Source of the DNA: DAOTWA01 sp963702935
GTDB taxonomy: Bacteria; Chloroflexota; Anaerolineae; Anaerolineales; Anaerolineaceae
Length of the DNA stretch: 64,000 nt
Assembly (NCBI GenBank): GCA_963702935.1
Contig: OY969772.1
Coordinates: 1,612,001 to 1,676,000 of the forward strand
Direction of reading: 5' to 3'
In this document: positions 34,981 through 42,885 of the stretch, in pieces
Layout of the letters: the number at the start of each line of letters is the position of its first letter
Position numbering within the stretch: the stretch's first letter is position 1
Notes under the pieces: model-generated
Databases searched by the model: none
What the model was told of the DNA's origin: nothing
Seen by the model: only the letters and a program-made list of their open reading frames with translations
Made by a program: the position numbers and the translations under genes

Positions 34981-36008
34981 GACGCCTGATCGGCTGGATG
35001 AGCCTTCTGATCGTGCTTTTCTTGGGATCTGCCTGCGTGCAGTCCCTCCCGGCGGAGACGCCGGCGCCCTCTCCGGCTGCGACCCAGCCGCCGGTGACCA
35101 CGCCCGCGCCCACCTTCCCGCAGCCGAGCCAGATTCCCACCCTTCCGCCGGAGGCGACCCCCACCATGATTCCGCCCAGCCCTACCCCCTCTCCCTTGGT
35201 GCCGAATTTTTCCCACGTGATCGTGATCGTGCTCGAAAACAAGGAATTCGGCAGCGTCATCGGCAACCCGCAAATGCCCTATTTCAACCAGTTGGCCCAG
35301 GAAAACGTGCTGCTCACCCAGTATTACGCCGTGACCCACCCCAGCCTGCCCAACTACCTGGCCATGATCGGCGGCAGCACCTTCGACATCACCACCGACT
35401 GCACGGACTGCTTCGTGAACGCCCCCAGCCTGCCCGACCTGATGGAGAGCGCCGGCCTGACCTGGCGCACTTACCAGGAAGACATGCCTTCGCCCTGCTT
35501 CGTGGGCAGCACCTCGCTATACGCCCAGAAGCACAACCCCTTTGCCTACTTCGATGCCATCCGCTTGAACGCCGGGCGCTGCCAGGCGGGGATAGTGCCC
35601 CTCACCCAACTGGACACGGACCTGGTCAACGGCGACCTGGCCAACTTCGTGTTCATCACCCCCAACGAGTGCAACGACGCGCATAGCTGCGACGTGTCCG
35701 TGGCGGATAAATGGCTGGAGAACATGGTCACCAGGCTGATGCAATCGCGCCTGTACGACGAGCGCAGCCTGATCGTGCTCACCTGGGACGAAGGCCAGGG
35801 CAACCACGGCTGCTGTGGGATCGATCCCGCCGGCGGGCGCGTGGCCACCGTGCTGATCTCCCCCCTGGCGCAGGCCGGGCTGCAAGACGACACCCCCTAC
35901 ACGCATTATTCCCTGCTGAAGACGCTCTCGGCGGCCTGGGGCCTGCCCGATATCGGCCACGCCGCCGACGCCGAGACCAGCCTGATCGTGGCTCCCTGGA
36001 AGAAATGA
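34977..36008 (+). CDS. Secreted lipoprotein phosphoesterase (acid phosphatase family, PF04185-like)
   Basis: A 343-residue lipoprotein with lipobox LFLGSAC (cysteine near 20), then a Pro/Thr-rich stalk to about 72. The catalytic domain starts HVIVIVLENKEFGSVIGN and continues ITQYYAVTHPSLPNYLAMIGGSTFDIT, as in phosphoesterase/phospholipase C-type proteins (LENxxF, HPSLPNY). SLIVLTWDEGQGNHGC carries the terminal DE metal site. The start at 34977 (ATGA overlap with pcm) is preferred to an earlier in-frame ATG. It probably hydrolyses phosphate esters outside the cell. Confidence 0.88.
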   Translation: MRRLIGWMSLLIVLFLGSACVQSLPAETPAPSPAATQPPVTTPAPTFPQPSQIPTLPPEATPTMIPPSPTPSPLVPNFSHVIVIVLENKEFGSVIGNPQMPYFNQLAQENVLLTQYYAVTHPSLPNYLAMIGGSTFDITTDCTDCFVNAPSLPDLMESAGLTWRTYQEDMPSPCFVGSTSLYAQKHNPFAYFDAIRLNAGRCQAGIVPLTQLDTDLVNGDLANFVFITPNECNDAHSCDVSVADKWLENMVTRLMQSRLYDERSLIVLTWDEGQGNHGCCGIDPAGGRVATVLISPLAQAGLQDDTPYTHYSLLKTLSAAWGLPDIGHAADAETSLIVAPWKK

Positions 36009-36042
36009 GCCTGCACTTATTAATTGTGTGGATCGATCGGAA

Positions 36043-36120
36043 AACCTTGCGAAGGTTGGCTGGAAAGGCAGCTAAGTCCGGGTAAAGCGAGCCCCCTTGT
36101 TCACTAACCTTCGCAAGGTT
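36043..36120. repeat. 15-bp inverted pair AACCTTGCGAAGGTT
   Basis: AACCTTGCGAAGGTT at 36043-36057 and its exact reverse complement at 36106-36120, 48 bases apart. Each copy is nearly palindromic. It lies after the phosphoesterase gene. Confidence 0.7.
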
Positions 36121-36197
36121 GAAATCACCAAGAGCACCAGGATCACCAAGGAGGTTTTAAAAAGCTTGGTGTACTTTGTGTACTTCGTGGTTTAACT

Positions 36198-36692
36198 TTA
36201 CCTGGAGCGCAGGTAGACGGTCAGGTCGATGTCGCCGGGAGAACACCCGTAAGCCGTCAGGGCCACGCCGGCTTCCGAGCGGAACTGCGTGCCGTGATTG
36301 ACCAGGTGGACGAGGATCTGCCACAGGGGGGTCTCATACGCCTTGCCCTTGGTGTTGGTATAGCGGACGGGCCGGTCGAGGGCGCCCGCCTCGAGCGAGG
36401 CGAGGAAAGCGCGCATGGCGCGCTCTTCTTCCTCCCAGCGCCGGCGCAGGGCCGCCAGCGTGGAAAACTCGCTCTCAGCCACCAGAGCCGCCGGGGAGAT
36501 ACCTTCCTGGCAGCGCAGCCGCCACATGATCTCGGTTCCCAGGGTGTGCGCCAGCGCGCCGCGCAGGCTGCTGTGGCTCAAAGCATAGGGCGCGGTAAAT
36601 TGCTCCTGGCTGACCCCGGCGGCTGCGTCCAGGACGCGCGCGTTGGCCCAGCAGTTGTAATCGTAGAGCAAGATGATCTCAGACTTGTTCAT
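36198..36692 (-). CDS. DinB family protein
   Basis: A 164-residue four-helix-bundle protein of the DinB/YfiT type. The putative metal ligands are histidines in RGALAHTLGTE and QILVHLVNHGTQFRSE; LYDYNCWANARVLDAA is the usual first helix. Members include thiol-dependent S-transferases, but most are uncharacterised. The ATG at 36692 (MNKSEIILLYDYN) is chosen because longer starts include unrelated sequence from an intergenic repeat. It stands alone between two inverted repeats. Confidence 0.85.
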   Translation of the reverse strand: MNKSEIILLYDYNCWANARVLDAAAGVSQEQFTAPYALSHSSLRGALAHTLGTEIMWRLRCQEGISPAALVAESEFSTLAALRRRWEEEERAMRAFLASLEAGALDRPVRYTNTKGKAYETPLWQILVHLVNHGTQFRSEAGVALTAYGCSPGDIDLTVYLRSR

Positions 36693-36735
36693 GAAACCTT
36701 GCCTTTCCATGCCTACGTTTGTAGATTGAAAGTGA

Positions 36736-36814
36736 TTAACCACAAAGTACACCAAGTACACGAAGTCTTCTTTTTAGAAATCCCTTCGTGATCTTGGTGT
36801 ACTTTGTGGTTTAA
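36736..36814. repeat. Inverted repeat TTAACCACAAAGTACACC, related to the CACCRCAGAG family
   Basis: Arms 36736-36756 and 36793-36814 are nearly perfect reverse complements. It lies just upstream of the DinB gene. A similar half sequence is at 36160-36195. Confidence 0.65.
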
Positions 36815-36883
36815 CTTACCCGGCTTACAACCTAAGCATTTGCGGAGCCAGGCCCCACAAATGCTTAGGGATTCTGCGACGCT

Positions 36884-38524
36884 TTACAAACGGCTGACCG
36901 TCACGAACACCATCGGGCGGCGCCCGGTCTCGTTGTAAAGGAACGAGCGCAGCGCGGTCTTCACGTCGTCTTGCAGATGGCCGTTGGCGCGCGCAGCCGT
37001 ATCGGAAATGCGCTTGCGGGCCGTCTGGAGCAGCTCTTCGGCCTCATTGGTGACGATGAAGCCGCGCGTGACGATCTCCGGGTCCTGGGCGAGCTTGCCC
37101 GTGAAGCGGTTGAGGGTCAGGTTGACCAGCACGATGCCGTCTTGCCCGAGGGCCTCGCGCTCGCGCATGATCTCCGGGCCAACGTCGCCGACGCCTGAGC
37201 CGTCCACGAAGACGTAGCCGCCGGGGATGCGCTCCGCCAGGCGCATTTCCCCATCCTCGAACTCGATCACCTGGCCGTTCTCGACCACGGCGATGTTCTC
37301 TTCCGGGATGCCCACGTTCTTCGCCAGCAGGGCGTGCTGCTTGAGCTGGCGGATCTCGCCGTGAACGGGGATGACGTATTGGGGCCGGGTGAGGTGGATG
37401 AGCAGCTTCATCTCTTCCTGGCTGGCGTGCCCCGAGACGTGCACCGGGGCGATGGCCTCGTAGATCACGTTGGCGCCGCGCTGGAACAGGCGGTTGATGG
37501 TGTGATAGACCATCTCTTCGTTGCCGGGAATGGGGTGGGCAGAGAGCACCACCGTGTCGCCGGCCTCGAGGTCGAAGAGGCGGTTGCGCCCGTTGGAGAG
37601 GCGCCCCAGGATGGAAGTGGGCTCGCCCTGCGAGCCGGTGCACATCAGCACCACCTCGTCCTTGGGCAGGTTCAGCGCCTGGTCCAGGCCGACCACCACG
37701 TCGTCGGGGATGTCCAGATAGCCCAGCTTGCGCGCCATCTTCACGTTGTCCACCATGCTGGTGCCGGCGAAAGCCAGCTTGCGGCCGTGGCGCTGGGCCA
37801 CGTTGGCCACCTGCTGCATACGCGAGATCAGCGAGGCGAAACTGGCGATGATGATGCGCCCCGGGGCGTTGTCGAACACCTGCTGGAAAGCCGGCTCGAT
37901 GGTGCGCTCGGAGGGCGTCCAGCCCGGGCGCTCGGCGTTGGTCGAGTCGGCCAGCAGGGCCAGCACGCCACGCTCGGAGAACTCGGCCAGCTTGGCGTAA
38001 TCACTCGGCCAGTTGTCCACCGGGGTGTGATCGAACTTGTAATCCCCCGAATGCACGATCAGGCCGGCGGGCGTATCGATGCCCAGGCCGACGCCATCCG
38101 GGATGGAATGGGCCATGTGGAAGAAGTCCACTTTGAACGGCCCGATCTGCACGGTTTCCCCGGCCTGCACGGTGCGCAGGTCGGCTTTTTGCCCCAGGCC
38201 GTTGCGGGCCAGCTTGACTTCCAGCAGGCCGCGCGTGAGCGGGGTGGCATAGATGGGAGCGTCGATCTCTTGCATGAGATGGTGGATCGCGCCGGTGTGA
38301 TCCTCGTGGCCGTGGGTGATGATGACGCCGCGCACGTGGTCGCGCTTGTCTAACAGGTAATTGAAGTCCGGGATGATGTAATCGATCCCTAACATGTCGT
38401 TTTCAGGGAACATGATGCCGGCGTCCACGACCAGGATGTCGTTCCCGTATTCGTAGACCATCATGTTCTTGCCGACTTCCCCGAGGCCGCCCAAGGGGAT
38501 GATGCGAAGTATTTTCTTGTTCAT
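36884..38524 (-). CDS. rnj: Ribonuclease J
   Basis: A 546-residue beta-CASP metallo-beta-lactamase ribonuclease with endo- and 5'-3' exonuclease activity on mRNA and rRNA. HGHEDH at 71-76 is the metal motif, followed by PIYATPLTRGLLEVKL, HSIPDGVG and the beta-CASP region (PGRIIIASFASLISRMQQVANVAQRHGRK), then PVHVSGHASQEEMKL. The C-terminal 100 residues (DTAARANGHLQDDVKTALRSFLYNETGRRPMVF) are the oligomerisation domain. A length of 546 is normal. It stands alone. Confidence 0.95.
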   Translation of the reverse strand: MNKKILRIIPLGGLGEVGKNMMVYEYGNDILVVDAGIMFPENDMLGIDYIIPDFNYLLDKRDHVRGVIITHGHEDHTGAIHHLMQEIDAPIYATPLTRGLLEVKLARNGLGQKADLRTVQAGETVQIGPFKVDFFHMAHSIPDGVGLGIDTPAGLIVHSGDYKFDHTPVDNWPSDYAKLAEFSERGVLALLADSTNAERPGWTPSERTIEPAFQQVFDNAPGRIIIASFASLISRMQQVANVAQRHGRKLAFAGTSMVDNVKMARKLGYLDIPDDVVVGLDQALNLPKDEVVLMCTGSQGEPTSILGRLSNGRNRLFDLEAGDTVVLSAHPIPGNEEMVYHTINRLFQRGANVIYEAIAPVHVSGHASQEEMKLLIHLTRPQYVIPVHGEIRQLKQHALLAKNVGIPEENIAVVENGQVIEFEDGEMRLAERIPGGYVFVDGSGVGDVGPEIMREREALGQDGIVLVNLTLNRFTGKLAQDPEIVTRGFIVTNEAEELLQTARKRISDTAARANGHLQDDVKTALRSFLYNETGRRPMVFVTVSRL

Positions 38525-38840
38525 AAAAAGTAATTTTCCCTCTACACTAATTAATGTTAATGTATATAAGTTCTAAATGAGAATTAATCAGATCAATTCT
38601 TTAGATGGCTATTCCCCGAAAAAGATGCAGCCGATGTGAAAGCAAACACCCCGGCAAGAATGTTCCTGGCCGGGGCAGAGATATCAGCACACTCTACGAC
38701 GAATAAAAACACGTTCAATCAAAATTCAGGCCGGTTGACCGGCCGGCCACAAACTACTCCAGTAAAAAAAATTGTAACATGGGGGTGCGGTTTTGTCAAA
38801 TCGAGTTTGTCCAGACAAGAACGTAGGTATAATCTAAGGC
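38525..38840. other. Divergent intergenic region between rnj and the sigma factor gene
   Basis: 316 bases. A GC-rich hairpin CCCCGGC/GCCGGGG lies at about 38650-38676, and GGCCGGTTGACCGGCC at about 38734-38749 is palindromic. TATAAT at 38828-38833 lies only eight bases before the GTG of the sigma gene, implying a leaderless transcript. The rnj side is AT-rich without a clear promoter. No gene seen. Confidence 0.5.
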
Positions 38841-39410
38841 GTGAGCCACAATCGCCCGGACGACGAAACGCTGATCCGCCAGATTGCCGCGGCTGAAACG
38901 GCGGCCCTGGCGGAGCTTTACGACCGCTACGGCCGGCTGGTCTACAGCCTGGCGATGGCCATCACCGGCGAAACGAGCGTGGCGGAGGAGATCACCCAGG
39001 ACGTCTTCCTGCAGGTGTGGAACAAAGCCCACACCTACGACGCCGGGCAGGGCAAAGTGGCCACCTGGCTGACCAGCGTGGCGCGCTATCGCTCCATCGA
39101 CATGCTGCGGCGCAGCAGCGTGCGCCCCGAAGGCCACCGCGTGGCCTGGGAGGACGGCACGGTAACCGGCCCCAAAGTCACGGCGGGCATCGAGCCGCTG
39201 GTGGAAATGGAGCTGGAGCGCAGCCGGGTGCGCCAGGCGTTGGCGCAGCTCCCCCCGGAACAGCGCGAAGCCCTGGCCTACGCTTACTTCCAGGGTTATT
39301 CTCACCAGGAGATCGCCGAGGCTTTGGGCGAGCCGCTGGGCACGGTCAAGACCCGCATCCGTCTGGCCATGCAAAAGCTGCGCGCGATCCTGGAGGAGCC
39401 GGGCCAATAG
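38841..39410 (+). CDS. ECF-type RNA polymerase sigma factor
   Basis: A 189-residue sigma-70 family ECF factor. Region 2 is AALAELYDRYGRLVYSLAMAITGETSVAEEITQDVFLQVWNKAHTYD (about 17-65), and region 4 LPPEQREALAYAYFQGYSHQEIAEALGEPLGTVKTRIRLAMQKLR (about 137-181). The start is GTG at 38841, with TATAAT at 38828-38833 close enough to give a leaderless mRNA. The anti-sigma gene follows after 54 bases (39 bases if its GTG start is used). By convention this pair controls surface stress genes; two COG4315 lipoproteins follow and are likely targets. Confidence 0.92.
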   Translation: MSHNRPDDETLIRQIAAAETAALAELYDRYGRLVYSLAMAITGETSVAEEITQDVFLQVWNKAHTYDAGQGKVATWLTSVARYRSIDMLRRSSVRPEGHRVAWEDGTVTGPKVTAGIEPLVEMELERSRVRQALAQLPPEQREALAYAYFQGYSHQEIAEALGEPLGTVKTRIRLAMQKLRAILEEPGQ

Positions 39411-39464
39411 GCGTATAAATCCAACCGGCGAGTTGGTGCGTATCTTAACGTGGAGATATTGGGC

Positions 39465-40181
39465 ATGGAATACGGCGAGCACGTAGAAGAGTTATTACCG
39501 GCTTACGCGCTGGGCATCCTGGAGCCGGAAGAGCAGGCCCGGGTGCAGGCGCACCTGGCGGAGTGCGCGGCTTGCCGGGCGGAGCTGCTGGCTTACCAGG
39601 AGGTGGGCGCGCGCCTGCCCCTGGGGGCGGCGGATTACGCCCCCCCCGCCGGCCTGAAGCAGGCCATCCTGCGCCAGGCGCGCCAACCGGCGATAGACAG
39701 GGCCGCTCCAGAGGCCAGGAAGCCCATTCTGGGCTGGCTCGCGCGCCTGGGGCCGGTGTGGGCCGCCGCCGGCCTGGTTTTGATCCTCGCGCTGGCCGTG
39801 AGCAACCTGCTGCTGTGGAGAGAGGTGCGGCAATTGACCCAGGCCCAGGGCCAGCAGTTTTTGACGGTCGGCTTGCAGGGCATGGGCGGGGCCCCGGGGG
39901 CCAGCGGGCTGCTGGTGGTCAGCCCGGACGGGCGCTACGGCACGCTGGTGGTGGACGGCTTGCCCGCCCCGGCCGCCGGGAAGGAATACCAGCTCTGGCT
40001 GACCCGCGACGGCGAGCGCGACAACGGCGGCCTGATCCAGGTGAACCAGGCGGGCTACGGCTCGCTCCTGGTGTATTCCCGGGCGCCCCTGCGCAGCTAC
40101 CAGAGCTTTGGCGTCACCCTGGAGCCGCTGGGCGGCAGCCCGGGGCCGACCGGCCCAAAGGTGCTGGGCGGCAGCTTTTAA
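39465..40181 (+). CDS. Membrane-bound anti-sigma factor (RskA-like)
   Basis: The N-terminal zinc-binding anti-sigma domain has HVEELLPAYALGILEPEEQARVQAHLAECAACRAELLAYQ (H near 5, HxxxCxxC). One TM helix is at about 108-128 (VWAAAGLVLILALAVSNLLLW), and the periplasmic RskA domain (about 130-238) has YGTLVVDGLPAPAAGKEYQLWLTRDG. The start is placed at ATG 39465 (MEYGEHVEELL); GTG 39450 is possible. It should hold the ECF sigma at the membrane until regulated proteolysis. No site-1 protease gene is in the window. Confidence 0.9.
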   Translation: MEYGEHVEELLPAYALGILEPEEQARVQAHLAECAACRAELLAYQEVGARLPLGAADYAPPAGLKQAILRQARQPAIDRAAPEARKPILGWLARLGPVWAAAGLVLILALAVSNLLLWREVRQLTQAQGQQFLTVGLQGMGGAPGASGLLVVSPDGRYGTLVVDGLPAPAAGKEYQLWLTRDGERDNGGLIQVNQAGYGSLLVYSRAPLRSYQSFGVTLEPLGGSPGPTGPKVLGGSF

Positions 40182-40347
40182 AGCGCGCGCTGATAGAAGA
40201 CCGGCTCGCTTCGAAGGCCATCCTTCCCTACAGGGATGCTCCGCCATCCCAAGGCTTTCCCCTTCAATACATCCAATTTTGATCTTCATCCGTATATTTA
40301 TGCGAGTGTGTTTCTATTCATTTGGATGTTCAGTAAGGAGAAAAGAC

Positions 40348-40950
40348 ATGAGAAAGCGAATCGATGGTCTGTTCGGGCGAAACTCCTCCCGTGGGAGGGT
40401 ATTGGGCGGCTTGTTCGTGGCCGCCGCGCTGGTTCTGGCGGCCTGCCAGTCGGCCCTGTACCCGACCGCAACGCTGGCCTCTCCCACTCAGGCGCCGGCG
40501 GCGTCCGGCGCTACCCAGGCGCCTATCCCGGTCACTGCGGGCGCGGTGATCGTCGACATGGCGCAAAATAGCAAGCTGGGGCAGCTCCTGGTAGACGGGC
40601 AGGGGCGCACGCTGTATGACTGGAAGAACGACGCGCCCGGCGTGAGTAATTGCTACGACCAGTGCGCCGTGAACTGGCCGCCGCTGTTAGTGAGCGACGC
40701 CAGCCACGTCACGGCCGGGCAGGGCGTGTCCGGCGCCCTGGGAGCGATCCAGCGCAAGGACGGGAGCTATCAGGTGACTTACAACGATTTGCCGCTGTAT
40801 TACTTCAAGGGCGACGCCAATCCCGGCGACACCAACGGGCAGGGCATCGGGAACACCTGGTACGTCGTCCCGCCGGCGGCCGGCGGCCCTTCCACTTCCC
40901 CGACGTCCACCCCCGGCTCGGCCGGCTACGGCGGCAATTACAGCCAGTAG
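40348..40950 (+). CDS. COG4315 lipoprotein (paralogue 1)
   Basis: A 200-residue secreted lipoprotein. The lipobox is AAALVLAAC and the stalk Thr/Pro/Ala-rich. Two repeats follow: LGQLLVDGQGRTLYDWKND ... CYDQCAVNWPPLLV (first) and YQVTYNDLPLYYFKGDANPGDTNGQGIGNTWYV (second), the Yx4D-type pattern of COG4315. Homologues are widespread and uncharacterised; redox or cell-envelope roles have been suggested. GGAG precedes the ATG. The paralogue at 41060 lies 110 bases downstream. The pair sits behind the ECF/anti-sigma genes, a plausible regulon. Confidence 0.88.
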   Translation: MRKRIDGLFGRNSSRGRVLGGLFVAAALVLAACQSALYPTATLASPTQAPAASGATQAPIPVTAGAVIVDMAQNSKLGQLLVDGQGRTLYDWKNDAPGVSNCYDQCAVNWPPLLVSDASHVTAGQGVSGALGAIQRKDGSYQVTYNDLPLYYFKGDANPGDTNGQGIGNTWYVVPPAAGGPSTSPTSTPGSAGYGGNYSQ

Positions 40951-41059
40951 CCGGCCCTTTGGGGGCGAAGAAACTCTAATGCCCATTTAAGACAAAAGAG
41001 ACCTTTTTATCTATAATCAGGATTTAGGGGTAGAAAATACTCTTGAAAGGACAAGTTTT

Positions 41060-41686
41060 ATGAGAAGTAAGAAGAAGTTCAAGATCGCCAACTCCGCTCT
41101 CCACAGGAGCGTTGTAGCCAGTATGTTCGTGATTGCCGCTATAGTCATGGCGGCCTGCTCGCCGGCAGGAACCGCGACCCCCACGGTGGCGCCGACAGTC
41201 TCCCTCCCCACCGAAGCCCCAACCGTCATGGCGCCGACCACCGAGCCGACGATGGCGGCGACTGCCGCGGCCACCATGGCCGGAACGGCCATGCCCACTG
41301 AAGCTGCTACCAGCAGCGCCACACTCGCGGCCACGCAAGCCCCGGCTGCCAGCGTGGCGGTGAACGTCTCCAATAACGCCACGCTGGGGAACATCCTGGT
41401 GGATGGCCAGGGACGCACCCTCTACACCTATGCGAACGACGCTTCCGGCGTGAGCAACTGCTCCGGCACCTGCGCGCAGAACTGGCCGCCGTTGACCATC
41501 GTGGCGGGCAACACCCCCACGGCCGGCACCGGCGTGACCGGCACGCTGGCGGTGATCACCCGCGCTGACGGCTCGTCCCAGGTGACCTACAACGGGAAGC
41601 CCCTGTATTACTACAAGGGCGACGCCAACCCCGGCGACAGCAACGGCCAGGGCATCGGCAGCGTGTGGTACGCCGCGACCCCTTAG
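41060..41686 (+). CDS. COG4315 lipoprotein (paralogue 2)
   Basis: A 208-residue paralogue of the preceding protein. Lipobox VMAAC, then a longer Thr/Pro/Ala stalk (about 35-95). The domain repeats LGNILVDGQGRTLYTYANDASGVSNCSGTCAQNWPPL and SSQVTYNGKPLYYYKGDANPGDSNGQGIGSVWYAATP. The conserved cysteine pair C-x3-C is present in both paralogues. A possible own promoter is AAGACA-17-TATAAT at 40989-41017. A GGCGCAC hairpin follows at 41727. Function is unknown. Confidence 0.88.
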   Translation: MRSKKKFKIANSALHRSVVASMFVIAAIVMAACSPAGTATPTVAPTVSLPTEAPTVMAPTTEPTMAATAAATMAGTAMPTEAATSSATLAATQAPAASVAVNVSNNATLGNILVDGQGRTLYTYANDASGVSNCSGTCAQNWPPLTIVAGNTPTAGTGVTGTLAVITRADGSSQVTYNGKPLYYYKGDANPGDSNGQGIGSVWYAATP

Positions 41687-41726
41687 TCGATGTAAGCAAT
41701 AACAATCTAGAATGAGGTTGTAACTC

Positions 41727-41754
41727 GTAGCGGCGCACGTCTGTGCGCCGCTAC
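41727..41754 (+). terminator. Hairpin terminator
   Basis: GTAGCGGCGCAC and GTGCGCCGCTAC pair perfectly around GTCT, followed by TGTTATTTTC. It ends the sigma/lipoprotein cluster; the pyr genes start from the other side. Confidence 0.7.
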
Positions 41755-41856
41755 TGTTATTTTCTTTGCGGTTCAAAACTCCAAGAGGTTCGCGCAAAGA
41801 CGCAAAGCCGCTAAGGCTTTACTAAGATTCTGGTCGTTCTTGGCGCCCTTTGCGGT

Positions 41857-42882
41857 TCAAAGATCCGTCAAGATTTGCCGCACGAAGCCCGGCCCGGCGT
41901 AGATCAGGCCGGTGTAGACCTGCACCAGCGTCGCGCCGGCCTCCAGCTTCTCGCGCGCGTCCGCCGCGCACATCACGCCACCGCTGGCCACGATGGGCAG
42001 GCGCCCCTGAAGCCGCCCGGCGATGCAGCGCAGCATGGCCGTATTGCGCTCTTTGAGAGGCGCCCCGCTCAGGCCGCCCACCTCCGAGGACAGGGGATGG
42101 CCCTCCACGCCTTCCCGGCTGAGGGTGGTGTTGGCGGCGATCACGCCGTCCATGCCCGCGCTGAGGATCACGTCCAGCGCCTGGTCCAGGTCCTCCGGGG
42201 AAAGGTCCGGGGAGAGCTTCACCAGCAGCGGAATAGGACGCCCCAGGTCGCGCGCCAGCTCCGCGCGGCGGGCGGCCAGCGGGTAGAGCAGCTCTTCCAG
42301 CGCCTTGCGCGCCTGGAGGCTGCGCAGCCCGGGCGTGTTAGGCGAGCTGATGTTGACCGCCAGGTAATCCGCCAGGGGAGCGAAGGTCTCCAGCAGGCTG
42401 AGGTAATCCTGGCCGGCCCGCTCCAGCGGGGTGGCCTTGTTCTTGCCGATGTTGACGCCCAGCACCAGCGAGCGCGGGCGCGGCCTGCGCAAGCGCCCGG
42501 CCAGGAAGGCAGCCCCGCGCCCGGGAAAGCCCATGCGGTTGATCACCGCGTTTTGCTCCGGCAGGCGGAAGATGCGCGGGGACGGGTTGCCGGGCTGCGC
42601 CAGGGGAGTGACGGTGCCCAGCTCCAGGTGGCCGAAGCCCAGGCAGGCCAGCCCGCGCCAGGCCAGGCCGTCCTTGTCGTAGCCGGCCGCCAGCCCGATC
42701 GGGTTGGGAAAGGTCAGCCCAAAGGCCTGCACGGCAAGGCCGGGGCGGGAGGGCCGGAAGACCAGGCGCAGCAGGGCGCGCCCCGCGGGCGTGGCGCCCG
42801 CCAGGCGCAGGAGCTGCACGGTGAGCACGTGGGCGCGCTCCGGGTCGGCGCGGAAGATCAACGGGCGCAGCAGCGGGTACAT
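41857..42882 (-). CDS. pyrD: Dihydroorotate dehydrogenase, quinone-dependent (class 2)
   Basis: Oxidises dihydroorotate to orotate using FMN and a membrane quinone. The N-terminal helical LLRPLIFRADPERAHVLTVQLLRLAG is the class 2 membrane/quinone extension. Then FPNPIGLAAGYDKDGLAWRGL, LELGTVTPLAQPGNPSPRIFRLPEQNAVINRMGFPG, NISSPNTPGLRSLQ and GVIAANTTLSREG with the catalytic serine region. Length 341 is typical. It is the last gene of the pyrC-pyrB-pyrFE-pyrD operon, starting 3 bases after the stop of pyrFE. Confidence 0.95.
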   Translation of the reverse strand: MYPLLRPLIFRADPERAHVLTVQLLRLAGATPAGRALLRLVFRPSRPGLAVQAFGLTFPNPIGLAAGYDKDGLAWRGLACLGFGHLELGTVTPLAQPGNPSPRIFRLPEQNAVINRMGFPGRGAAFLAGRLRRPRPRSLVLGVNIGKNKATPLERAGQDYLSLLETFAPLADYLAVNISSPNTPGLRSLQARKALEELLYPLAARRAELARDLGRPIPLLVKLSPDLSPEDLDQALDVILSAGMDGVIAANTTLSREGVEGHPLSSEVGGLSGAPLKERNTAMLRCIAGRLQGRLPIVASGGVMCAADAREKLEAGATLVQVYTGLIYAGPGFVRQILTDL

Positions 42883-42885
42883 GCG

